The notes: a model not told the origin generated them from the letters alone. Positions 8,129 to 13,532 are shown, counted from the first letter of the stretch. The stretch is DNA of 19,849 bases from JABWCE01 sp964355045 (GCA_964355045.1 CAYHCM010000062.1:1-19849), one strand, 5' to 3'. Numbers and translations: made by a program.

Positions 8129-8362
8129 TTATATATTATTCAATAATTTCAAAAATTCTTCTGGAGAAATTTCGACTTGTTTAAGAATTTCACGCATCAA
8201 TGGTCTGCTTATATCCGTTTTCCCATGATGAGGGAGCGTTGTATATCTACCATCCTCATGTCGATAAAATTTATGACTACCTTTCTGCCTAACAAACTTA
8301 AATCCAAGCCTCAATAAAATTTTTTCAAAGGTTTTCGCATCAGTAACCGATAATTTACTCAT
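8129..8362 (-). CDS. hicA: HicA-type mRNA interferase toxin
   Basis: A 77-residue protein with the double-stranded-RNA-binding-like HicA fold. The signature GSHKFYRH carries the expected catalytic histidine, H30, following KILLRLGFKFVRQK. It is followed by TTLPHHGKTDISRPLMREILKQVEIS, the typical HicA tail. HicA toxins cleave mRNA and tmRNA and stop growth until HicB neutralises them. All expected residues are present, so it appears intact. The start ATG overlaps the hicB stop by 4 nt (ATGA), so toxin is made by coupled translation after the antitoxin. It is the last gene of a two-gene operon that ends at the hairpin near 7867. Confidence 0.93.
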   Translation of the reverse strand: MSKLSVTDAKTFEKILLRLGFKFVRQKGSHKFYRHEDGRYTTLPHHGKTDISRPLMREILKQVEISPEEFLKLLNNI

Positions 8363-8586
8363 AGATCAATCATTACTTGTTGCATACCAATAATTTCAGG
8401 TAAGTTAGCCAACTCGTCAATTGTTAATTCTTCAAGGCATAATTCAATTACTTCTTTTAAATTTATTTGCAAATCATCTAAACTCTTTGCCTGAGTATGT
8501 GCCCCGGGTAATGAAGGAACATAGGCTATATACATGCCGCTATCTTTGTCACGTTCAATTTGCGCGTTAAATTGATAATGTTTCAT
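8359..8586 (-). CDS. hicB: HicB-type antitoxin
   Basis: A 75-residue partial RNase H-like protein with the HicB signature YIAYVPSLPGAHTQAKSLDDLQINLKEVIELCLEE at about residues 19-53. It binds and inhibits HicA. It is a short form: no ribbon-helix-helix or HTH DNA-binding domain follows the core, so autoregulation would have to work through the complex or not at all. It precedes hicA and overlaps it by 4 nt. A consensus -7 box lies only 4 nt in front of the ATG, so the mRNA probably has little or no 5' leader. Confidence 0.92.
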   Translation of the reverse strand: MKHYQFNAQIERDKDSGMYIAYVPSLPGAHTQAKSLDDLQINLKEVIELCLEELTIDELANLPEIIGMQQVMIDL

Positions 8587-8590
8587 TACG

Positions 8591-8598
8591 CAAAGTTA
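8591..8598 (-). promoter_or_regulatory. -7 box TAACTTTG of the hicBA promoter
   Basis: An exact match to the Bacteroidota TAnnTTTG box, ending 4 nt before the hicB start codon. The -33 position about 20 nt upstream reads CATG, a poor match to TTTG. Initiation about 4-7 nt downstream would fall on or next to the ATG. Confidence 0.55.
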
Positions 8599-8654
8599 AG
8601 TAGTTTTAAATTTTATTTCATGATGATAAGGAAAAACATTTTAAGAAAGTAATA

Positions 8655-8685
8655 AAAATAACCTTCAATTATTGAAGGTTTTTTT
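8655..8685 (-). terminator. Terminator at the end of the tRNA array
   Basis: Nine-bp stem (8660-8668 with 8672-8680) and a 3-nt loop. On the minus strand it is followed by TATTTTTATT, 10 nt after the last tRNA. On the plus strand it is also followed by a T-run, so it could work both ways, but no plus-strand gene lies to its left. Confidence 0.75.
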
Positions 8686-8690
8686 AATTG

Positions 8691-8773
8691 CGGAGAATGC
8701 AGGGCTCGAACCTACAAAAGTGTTACCTCGACAGTTTTCAAGACTGTTGCCTTACCAATTAGGCTAATTCTCC
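8691..8773 (-). tRNA. tRNA-Ser(UGA)
   Basis: Acceptor stem GGAGAAT/ATTCTCC is perfect, with discriminator G. D stem is GCCT/AGGC. Anticodon stem ACAGT/ACTGT encloses loop CTTGAAA, anticodon UGA. There is a 15-nt variable region with a small AGGT/ACTT stem, and T arm GTAGG TTCGAGC CCTGC. Length is 83 nt; CCA is not encoded. It is the last gene of the array and would read UCA and, by wobble, UCG. Confidence 0.9.
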
Positions 8774-8774
8774 C

Positions 8775-8862
8775 TGGCAGAAAGCAACGGAATCGAACCG
8801 TAAGGGTATTATACCTCGAACTGCTTAGCAGGCAGCCGCTAATCCAATTAGCTTTACTTTCT
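8775..8862 (-). tRNA. tRNA-Ser(GCU), with encoded CCA
   Basis: Acceptor stem AGAAAGT/GCTTTCT, anticodon stem GCTGC/GCAGT, loop CTGCTAA, anticodon GCU. The extra arm has a GGTA/TACC stem. T arm is TACGG TTCGATT CCGTT with one T-T mismatch. Discriminator is G at 8778 and CCA at 8775-8777, the only member of the array with an encoded CCA. Position 8 is A instead of the near-universal U and the D stem has only three strong pairs, so it is a somewhat divergent tRNA. Confidence 0.85.
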
Positions 8863-8867
8863 ATATG

Positions 8868-8945
8868 TGGAAGCAGAAGGACTCGAACCTCCGTGTGGTA
8901 TCCCAGATTTACAGTCTGGTGCAGTCGCCGCTGTGCCATACTTCC
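8868..8945 (-). tRNA. tRNA-Tyr(GUA)
   Basis: Acceptor stem GGAAGTA/TGCTTCC, discriminator A. D arm is GCAC...CTGC-like. Anticodon stem CCAGA/TCTGG encloses loop CTGTAAA, anticodon GUA. The variable region is 10 nt and the T arm GGAGG TTCGAGT CCTTC. Length is 78 nt; CCA is not encoded. It lies 5 nt upstream of tRNA-Ser(GCU). Confidence 0.92.
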
Positions 8946-8950
8946 TTTTG

Positions 8951-9049
8951 AGTTTAGTAACAGAATCGAACTGTTCAAAATAGTTTTGCTACGCCTTGAT
9001 TCGTGTCGCCACGAATCAATTATTCACCCACCCAATGAGCATACTAAAC
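8951..9049 (-). ncRNA. tRNA-like RNA with a GNRA-capped hairpin in place of an anticodon arm
   Basis: Both ends are tRNA: a perfect 7-bp acceptor stem GTTTAGT/ACTAAAC (9043-9049 with 8952-8958) and a perfect T arm AACAG TTCGATT CTGTT (8959-8975). Discriminator would be T (8951). A D-like arm GCTC/GGGT can be drawn. Where the anticodon arm belongs there is a perfect 10-bp stem TTGATTCGTG/CACGAATCAA closed by GCGA, a GNRA tetraloop (8996-9019). No 7-nt loop with U33 can be drawn. A second small stem-loop (GTAG CAAAA CTAT) sits in the variable-arm position. At 98 nt plus discriminator it is long. It lies between tRNA-Phe and tRNA-Tyr in the same transcript. It may be a non-decoding tRNA mimic, or a tRNA I fail to fold correctly. 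Confidence 0.6.
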
Positions 9050-9057
9050 ATTAAATG

Positions 9058-9130
9058 TGTGGCAGGTAAGAATCGAACTTACATTACTGGTTTTTCAAAC
9101 CAGCACCTTGACCTACTTGGTAACTACCAC
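9058..9130 (-). tRNA. tRNA-Phe(GAA)
   Basis: Acceptor stem GTGGTAG/CTGCCAC, discriminator A. Anticodon stem CTGGT/ACCAG encloses loop TTGAAAA, anticodon GAA. Variable loop is TAAT and T arm GTAAG TTCGATT CTTAC. Length is 73 nt; CCA is not encoded. The D stem has only three pairs (ACC/GGT). Its first base directly follows the U-tract of the terminator at 9131-9164, so it and the rest of the array can be transcribed only by read-through of that terminator, unless a promoter lies inside the terminator itself. Confidence 0.85.
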
Positions 9131-9164
9131 AAAAAAAAATCCGCTTGGTTTGCACCAAGCGGAT
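9131..9164 (-). terminator. Intrinsic terminator (putative attenuator) immediately before the tRNA array
   Basis: On the minus strand: ten-bp perfect stem ATCCGCTTGG (9164-9155), loop TGCAAA, CCAAGCGGAT (9148-9139), then eight Ts ending at 9131. This is the strongest intrinsic terminator in the window. It lies about 100 nt after a consensus promoter and 27 nt after the leader ORF stop. The 3' arm plus U-tract (GCGGATTT, 9144-9137) is also exactly complementary to AAATCCGC at 9213-9206 inside the leader ORF, so an alternative pairing exists. Confidence 0.8.
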
Positions 9165-9191
9165 AATAAATATATCTTAAAATGGATATAG

Positions 9192-9248
9192 CTATTTTGC
9201 CCGATGCGGATTTCCTCCGAACGAATAACAAAACGAACTATATGACAT
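9192..9248 (-). CDS. Putative 18-residue leader peptide rich in Ser, Tyr and Phe
   Basis: ATG at 9248, TAG at 9194-9192; the peptide is MSYSSFCYSFGGNPHRAK. Residues 2-10 contain four Ser, two Tyr and two Phe; the only other residue is Cys. The codons are UCA, AGU, UCG, UCG (Ser), UAU twice (Tyr), and UUU and UUC (Phe). All of these can be read by the four tRNAs encoded downstream in the same direction. The ATG has an A-rich upstream (GAAAAATCAA), which suits initiation in Bacteroidota, and lies about 12 nt after the predicted transcription start. Position between promoter and terminator is that of an attenuation leader. Such a short frame can arise by chance, so its translation is inferred. 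Confidence 0.5.
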   Translation of the reverse strand: MSYSSFCYSFGGNPHRAK

Positions 9249-9254
9249 TTGATT

Positions 9255-9295
9255 TTTCACTCTGCAAATGTAGAATAAATATTTCACTCTGCAAA
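9255..9295. repeat. 14-nt direct repeat TTTCACTCTGCAAA overlapping both promoter boxes
   Basis: Two identical copies, 9255-9268 and 9282-9295, with a 27-bp period. Read on the minus strand each begins with TTTGCAGAGTG. The TTTG of one copy is the -33 box and the TTTG of the other is the end of the -7 box. It may simply be how the promoter arose, or it may be a two-site operator. Confidence 0.7.
9265..9295 (-). promoter_or_regulatory. Consensus promoter of the leader/tRNA array
   Basis: On the minus strand, TTTG at 9295-9292, spacer of 19 nt, TACATTTG at 9272-9265. This fits the Bacteroidota housekeeping consensus TTTG-N19-21-TAnnTTTG exactly. Predicted start is near 9258-9261, giving a roughly 130-nt leader RNA to the terminator. 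Confidence 0.75.
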
Positions 9296-9313
9296 AACTG
9301 GTCATATTTTAGA

Positions 9314-9338
9314 CTATCGGTTGGTGTCCAACCTATAG
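9314..9338. repeat. Intergenic hairpin CTATCGGTTGG / CCAACCTATAG
   Basis: Eleven-bp arms with one mismatch and loop TGT, 19 bp upstream of the leader/tRNA promoter. It shares CTATYGGTTGGYGTCC with the element at 7979. The rest of 9339-9471 is AT-rich and holds nothing else I can support. Confidence 0.6.
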
Positions 9339-9471
9339 AATAAATATGTAAGCTTTTTTCAAGTTTTAAGTACCAGAAATTAAAGCCAATAATTATGAAC
9401 TAATTTTTGGTGGTTGCGATATTATTATCTCCCAATTGAAGAATTTATATAAAAACTTGATTTTTAAATTT

Positions 9472-9494
9472 CAAGGTCACAGATTGCAACCTTG
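9472..9494. promoter_or_regulatory. Operator-like imperfect palindrome in front of the ORF6N gene
   Basis: CAAGGT...ACCTTG arms span 23 bp and end 17 bp before the ATG at 9512. The element matches the perfect palindrome inside the gene (9741-9763) at 20 of 23 positions, differing only at positions 11, 16 and 17. Its place suggests repression of the gene by a dimeric DNA-binding protein, possibly the product itself. No convincing TAnnTTTG box is visible here. Confidence 0.5.
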
Positions 9495-9511
9495 TAAAAA
9501 TCTTTATTCTT

Positions 9512-10087
9512 ATGGAAGTAATACAAAATATCCAAAACCGAATTTATAAAGTAAGAGGAGAACGGGTAATGCTGGATTTTGATTTGGCAGCCCTTTATGA
9601 GGTTGAAACAAAGGTTTTAAATCAAGCTGTAAAACGCAATAAAAGAAGATTTCCGGAAGATTTTATGTTTAGACTTACGCTTGCAGAATGGCAAAGCATG
9701 CAGGCACAATTTGTGACCGTATCCGAAAACCATATTTCTTCAAGGTCACAAATTGTGACCTTGAACACGGGTAGGGGTTACAACCTGAAATATTTACCCT
9801 ACGCCTTTACAGAACAAGGTTTTGGAATGTTAAGCGGAGTTTTAAACAGCGATAGGGCTGTAGAAATGCATATTGCTATAATACGGGCCTTTGTTGAAAT
9901 AAGAAAAATATTAATAAGCCCAAGTGACATAAAAGAACAACTAAAAGAAATAAAGGAACATTTAGGCAATCATGATGAACAGCTTAACCAACTTTATGAT
10001 GCAATGGGAAACCTGATAGATGAAAATGCAGCTAAACGAAAATGGGAAGAGCGGGAAAGAATTGGATTTAAACGAAGTGATGAGTAG
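9512..10087 (+). CDS. ORF6N-domain DNA-binding protein
   Basis: A 191-residue protein. The ORF6N domain covers about residues 1-110: IQNRIYKVRGERVMLDFDLAALYEVETKVLNQAVKRN, then RRFPEDFMFRLT and the closing YLPYAFTEQGFGMLSGVL. This domain is found in phage antirepressor-type proteins and is common in Bacteroidota accessory regions; it is thought to bind DNA. Residues 70-90 carry the family's SQIVTLN segment in two related versions (AQFVTV and SQIVTL). The C-terminus from about 135 is a charged helix or coiled coil (IKEQLKEIKEHLGNHDEQLNQLYDAM), probably for oligomerisation. It converges with sucA, 66 bp away. It marks the tRNA/hicBA stretch as accessory DNA. Target and function are unknown. Confidence 0.88.
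   Translation: MEVIQNIQNRIYKVRGERVMLDFDLAALYEVETKVLNQAVKRNKRRFPEDFMFRLTLAEWQSMQAQFVTVSENHISSRSQIVTLNTGRGYNLKYLPYAFTEQGFGMLSGVLNSDRAVEMHIAIIRAFVEIRKILISPSDIKEQLKEIKEHLGNHDEQLNQLYDAMGNLIDENAAKRKWEERERIGFKRSDE
9739..9765. repeat. Perfect 13-bp inverted repeat inside the ORF6N gene
   Basis: TTCAAGGTCACAA, a single central A, then TTGTGACCTTGAA. It encodes part of the SRSQIVTLN segment. A weaker relative, CACAATTTGTGACC, occurs at 9705-9718. The same 23-bp core lies upstream of the gene at 9472. Confidence 0.75.
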
Positions 10088-10153
10088 GATTTGCTTTCTT
10101 GCAATTTTATAAAATGATAGGATGCGATTTTTAAAAATGAAAAATTAATTTTT

Positions 10154-12865
10154 CTACCCAAACACCTTCTCCAAAATATCCTCCTGCTCCTTGGCATGAA
10201 CAGATGCAAACCCGGTAGCCGGTGTACTGCTGCTTTCGCGGCTTATGCGGCTTAATTTTACAGGCCAGTCGTAGCGGAATAAATGAAGCCAGGCCCCCAT
10301 ATTTTTTGGCTCTTCCTGAACCCAGTAAAATTCAGCTTTTTTATATTTTTCAAAAATTAAACCCAACTGTTTTTGAGGCATTGGATATAATTGTTCCAGC
10401 CTTACAATTGCTATATTCTTTACATTTCCGTCGTATTGCCTGGCTAATAATTCATAATAAATTTTCCCTGAACACAGCACTACTTTTTTAACATCATTGG
10501 CATTTACGGATTCATCATCTATCACTTCCTGAAAACCTCCATGAGTAAAATCAGCAATGGTGCTGGTACATAATTGATGGCGAAGCAAGGATTTGGGAGT
10601 CATCACAACCAAAGGCGTTCTGAAATCGCGGTGCATCTGGCGGCGAAGGGCATGAAACAAATTAGCCGGGGTTGTTGGGTTTATTACCTGCATACTTGCA
10701 TTGGCACTTAGTTGTAAAAAGCGCTCTAACTTAGCCGATGAATGTTCAGGCCCTTGACCTTCATAGCCATGGGGTAACAGCAATACGAGGCCGCTTGAAA
10801 ATTTCCATTTGGTTTCGCCGCTGCTTATAAATTGGTCAATAATTATTTGGGCACCGTTTGCAAAATCACCAAATTGAGCTTCCCAAATTGTCAAAGTTTC
10901 GGGAGCCATAACACTATAACCATATTCAAAACCCAATACCCCAAATTCGGATAAATACGAATTGTAAATTTCAAATTTTCGTTGGCTGGCGCTGATATGA
11001 TTTAAAGGAATAAATTCCAGTTCGGTATCTTCTTTTTTAACAACAGCATGGCGATGGCTAAAGGTCCCCCGTTCCACATCCTGCCCGCTCATGCGAACGG
11101 CAAATCCTTCTGTAAGTAAGGTTCCGTAAGCCATCAATTCGCCCATTGCCCAGTCGTATTTATCCGCTTTCATCATGGCAGTCCGGTCTTCAAAAAGTTT
11201 GGTGACCTTTTGTATGGGTTTATATTCTTCAGGAATTTCGGTAATTTTATTGGTAATTTCTAAAAACAGTTTTTTAGAAACCGCCGTATCGGGCGATTTT
11301 TCAAAATCTTTTATTTCTGATTTTCGGTATTTAGACCAAACATTTTTTGCTGATAAATTTGGAGATGCTTTTTTATCAGCTCTTACAAAATCAAGCTTTT
11401 CCTGCAATGATTTTTTAAAATCAGTTTCCATTTCCTTAGCCAGTTCCGCTTCAATACTTCCGGCTTCGGTAAGTTTTTTGGTATAAATTTCACGTGCATT
11501 GGGATGGGTAGAAATGGCTTTGTATAATAATGGCTGGGTAAATCGCGGTTCATCCCCTTCATTATGGCCATATTTTCGATAACCCAATAAGTCAATAAAT
11601 ACATCTTCATGGTACCTCTGCCGATATTCCACAGCCAATTTCATAACAAAAGCAATGGCTTCGGCATCATCGGCATTTACATGAAACACGGGGCATTTGG
11701 TAACTTTGGCCACGTCGGTGCAATAGATGGACGATCGGCCATCCTGATAATTGGTAGTAAATCCTATCTGATTATTGGCCACAATATGAATGGTGCCGCC
11801 AACATTGTATCCATCCAGATTGCTCATCTGAACCGTTTCATACATGATGCCCTGCCCCGAGACAGAGGCATCACCATGAATCAAAATGGGTATAACCGCG
11901 TTTTTATCATTATCATAAATTAAATCCAATTTGGCACGGGCCATCCCTTTTACCACGGTATTTACCGCTTCCAAATGCGAAGGATTAGGGCTTAATTTCA
12001 GGTGAACGGTTTTCCCGTTTCCGGTTGTTATTTGGCTGCTGTAGCCCATATGGTATTTTACATCGCCTTCAAACACCGCATCAGAGTATGCTTTCCCTTC
12101 AAATTCGGTAAAAATTTCTTCATACGTTTTTCCTAAGATATTGGCCAAAACATTCAACCTTCCCCGATGCGCCATTCCCAAAACAAATTCCTTGGTACCC
12201 ATTTCGGCACCAACATTTATAACCGTATCCAAGGCCGGAATCAATCCCTCCAAACCTTCCAATGAAAAACGTTTTTGACCTACATATTTGGTATGCAAAA
12301 AATTCTCGAACACCGTGGCCTGATTCAGTTTTTCCAAAATTCGTCTTTTTTCAGCAAGGCTAAAATCAGGCGTATTGCGGGTAGTTTCCATTTTATCAAT
12401 CAGCCATTTTTTCTTTTCAGGGTCGAGGATATACATAAACTCAGCCCCAATATGATGGCAATAGGTTTGTTCCAAAAAAGCAATAATGTCTTTTAATTTT
12501 ACAGGTCCAAGACCAATTTCAATACCGGCATTATAGGTTTTTTCGAGGTCGGTTTCGGTTAATCCGAAATTTTTAAAATCCAAATTTGGCGAATAATCGC
12601 GTCGGGTTCTAACAGGATTGGTTTCGGTAAACAGATGTCCCCGCATTCGGTAGCCGGCATTGATAAGATTAAGGACGTTTATTTCCGCAACCATGTCCTC
12701 TTGCACAGCTTGCGAAGAAATACCGGAAATGCCAGAGGCAAAATCAAAACCTTCAAAGAATTTTTGCCAGCCAAAATCAACCGAATCTTTTTGATTTTGG
12801 AATTGGTTATAGAGTTCTTCGATGGAATTTACATCGGCATTGGAAAGATACGAATGGCCAATCAT
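10154..12865 (-). CDS. sucA: 2-oxoglutarate dehydrogenase E1 component
   Basis: The thiamine-diphosphate-dependent E1 subunit, which decarboxylates 2-oxoglutarate and transfers the succinyl group to the lipoyl arm of E2 in the TCA cycle. At 903 residues it is full length. The N-terminal segment (SIEELYNQFQNQKDSVDFGWQKFFEGF) is the usual E2-contacting region. Active-site blocks are present: FVLGMAHRGRLNVLAN (227-242), SPNPSHLEAVN (292-302), the TPP/Mg motif HGDASVSGQGIMYETVQMSNL to ANNQIGFTTN (330-372), and YRKYGHNEGDEP (429-440). The C-terminal part (HGYEGQGPEHSSAKLERFLQ) is also intact. The E2 gene sucB, often directly downstream, is not here; the next gene is the convergent ORF6N gene, so accessory DNA may have separated them. 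Confidence 0.97.
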   Translation of the reverse strand: MIGHSYLSNADVNSIEELYNQFQNQKDSVDFGWQKFFEGFDFASGISGISSQAVQEDMVAEINVLNLINAGYRMRGHLFTETNPVRTRRDYSPNLDFKNFGLTETDLEKTYNAGIEIGLGPVKLKDIIAFLEQTYCHHIGAEFMYILDPEKKKWLIDKMETTRNTPDFSLAEKRRILEKLNQATVFENFLHTKYVGQKRFSLEGLEGLIPALDTVINVGAEMGTKEFVLGMAHRGRLNVLANILGKTYEEIFTEFEGKAYSDAVFEGDVKYHMGYSSQITTGNGKTVHLKLSPNPSHLEAVNTVVKGMARAKLDLIYDNDKNAVIPILIHGDASVSGQGIMYETVQMSNLDGYNVGGTIHIVANNQIGFTTNYQDGRSSIYCTDVAKVTKCPVFHVNADDAEAIAFVMKLAVEYRQRYHEDVFIDLLGYRKYGHNEGDEPRFTQPLLYKAISTHPNAREIYTKKLTEAGSIEAELAKEMETDFKKSLQEKLDFVRADKKASPNLSAKNVWSKYRKSEIKDFEKSPDTAVSKKLFLEITNKITEIPEEYKPIQKVTKLFEDRTAMMKADKYDWAMGELMAYGTLLTEGFAVRMSGQDVERGTFSHRHAVVKKEDTELEFIPLNHISASQRKFEIYNSYLSEFGVLGFEYGYSVMAPETLTIWEAQFGDFANGAQIIIDQFISSGETKWKFSSGLVLLLPHGYEGQGPEHSSAKLERFLQLSANASMQVINPTTPANLFHALRRQMHRDFRTPLVVMTPKSLLRHQLCTSTIADFTHGGFQEVIDDESVNANDVKKVVLCSGKIYYELLARQYDGNVKNIAIVRLEQLYPMPQKQLGLIFEKYKKAEFYWVQEEPKNMGAWLHLFRYDWPVKLSRISRESSSTPATGFASVHAKEQEDILEKVFG

Positions 12866-12875
12866 TTGGTGGGGG

Positions 12876-12883
12876 CAAAGGTA
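12876..12883 (-). promoter_or_regulatory. -7 box TACCTTTG of the sucA promoter
   Basis: An exact TAnnTTTG match ending 10 nt before the sucA ATG. The only TTG upstream has a spacer of about 24 nt, longer than usual, so the -33 element is weak or absent. The 5' leader would be only a few bases. Confidence 0.45.
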
Positions 12884-12940
12884 ATTCTATTTACGATTTT
12901 AGATTTACAATTTTAGATTTTTTGAATTGGACAATTTCAG

Positions 12941-12964
12941 GATTTGGAGATTTGGAGATTTGGA
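12941..12964. repeat. Three tandem copies of GATTTGGA
   Basis: A perfect 8-bp unit repeated three times in the 148-bp gap between divergent sucA and the gene at 13014. Just to its left, related TTTAGATTT words also recur. Copy number could vary by slippage and would change spacing in front of the 13014 promoter. Confidence 0.7.
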
Positions 12965-12993
12965 AATTAATGAATATGGAATAATTATCTTTG
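12959..12993 (+). promoter_or_regulatory. Promoter of the 13014 gene
   Basis: -7 box TATCTTTG at 12986-12993 is an exact TAnnTTTG match. A TTTG at 12959-12962 lies 23 nt upstream, slightly more than the optimal spacing. Transcription would start near 13000, about 14 nt before the ATG. Confidence 0.5.
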
Positions 12994-13013
12994 AAGACTA
13001 AAATCATACATAG

Positions 13014-13532
13014 ATGCGAATATTCAAACTTTTTTTAGGACTTCTTCTCTTTTATCCTTATATTTCTTATGGCCAAAATAAAAAGAATTTCTTTGAAGGA
13101 TTTGGTTACTCAATAGATACAAGCAATACACGAATAAAGATTGAAAGGATTGGAACTTTCGAGTTAATTTTAACTCTTGATTATAATTCTCAAAGTAACA
13201 CTGCTAATGGTAATGCAACTATTTTTCGAATACCTTCAAAAAATAGAATAACATATTCAGATTCGGTTTTTAAAAGAGAGTGTATGGAAGACGTTGAAAA
13301 ATCTAATGCAAAAATTAAAAGTATTGAAAAAATTGAATTACAAGATCTTTGGGGTTATCAAATAGTCGCAGACCGATTTATAGATGGTGATTACATCAAA
13401 GTCCTTGAAATTGATTTATATGATGGTAAAAATTATTATTTAATGAGTGCTGTCATTTATAATAATTACAATGAAAGCCTTGAAATATTTAAGAACATTT
13501 TTAAATCAATAAAGATATTTAAGAAAAAATGA
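13014..13532 (+). CDS. Small exported protein of unknown function
   Basis: A 172-residue protein with a clear signal peptide at residues 1-20 (KLFLGLLLFYPYISYGQ). The mature part alternates beta strands and ends in a helix (NNYNESLEIFKNIFKSIKIF). The overall pattern, with a late strand YYLMSAVIYN followed by a helix and a final SIKIF strand, recalls PsbP/MOG1-like domains (DUF1795 type), but the likeness is weak and I do not assign the family. No lipobox is present, so it is probably periplasmic or secreted. It stands alone between sucA and the hydrolase gene with its own promoter. The gene is clearly more AT-rich than sucA. Confidence 0.75.
   Translation: MRIFKLFLGLLLFYPYISYGQNKKNFFEGFGYSIDTSNTRIKIERIGTFELILTLDYNSQSNTANGNATIFRIPSKNRITYSDSVFKRECMEDVEKSNAKIKSIEKIELQDLWGYQIVADRFIDGDYIKVLEIDLYDGKNYYLMSAVIYNNYNESLEIFKNIFKSIKIFKKK

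Noticed and set aside
8775..8862. tRNA pseudogene status for tRNA-Ser(GCU)
   Set aside because: It has A at position 8 and one T-stem mismatch, but all other stems, the anticodon loop and an encoded CCA are intact.
8712..8978. An 88-codon minus-strand open frame
   Set aside because: It runs straight through tRNA-Ser(UGA), tRNA-Ser(GCU) and tRNA-Tyr; its composition reflects tRNA sequence, not protein.
8951..9049. tRNA-Cys or tRNA-Sec identity for the tRNA-like RNA
   Set aside because: Cys would complete the leader's amino-acid set, but no GCA or UCA anticodon can be placed in a 7-nt loop with U33.
9131..9295. Leader RNA as a free-standing small regulatory RNA unrelated to the tRNAs
   Set aside because: Not excluded, but the terminator abuts tRNA-Phe with no room for a separate promoter, so at least part of this transcript must continue into the array; I preferred the leader reading.
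10130..10153. AAAAATTAATTTTT palindrome between the ORF6N gene and sucA as a bidirectional terminator
   Set aside because: The stem is all A/T and too weak; no GC pairs support it.
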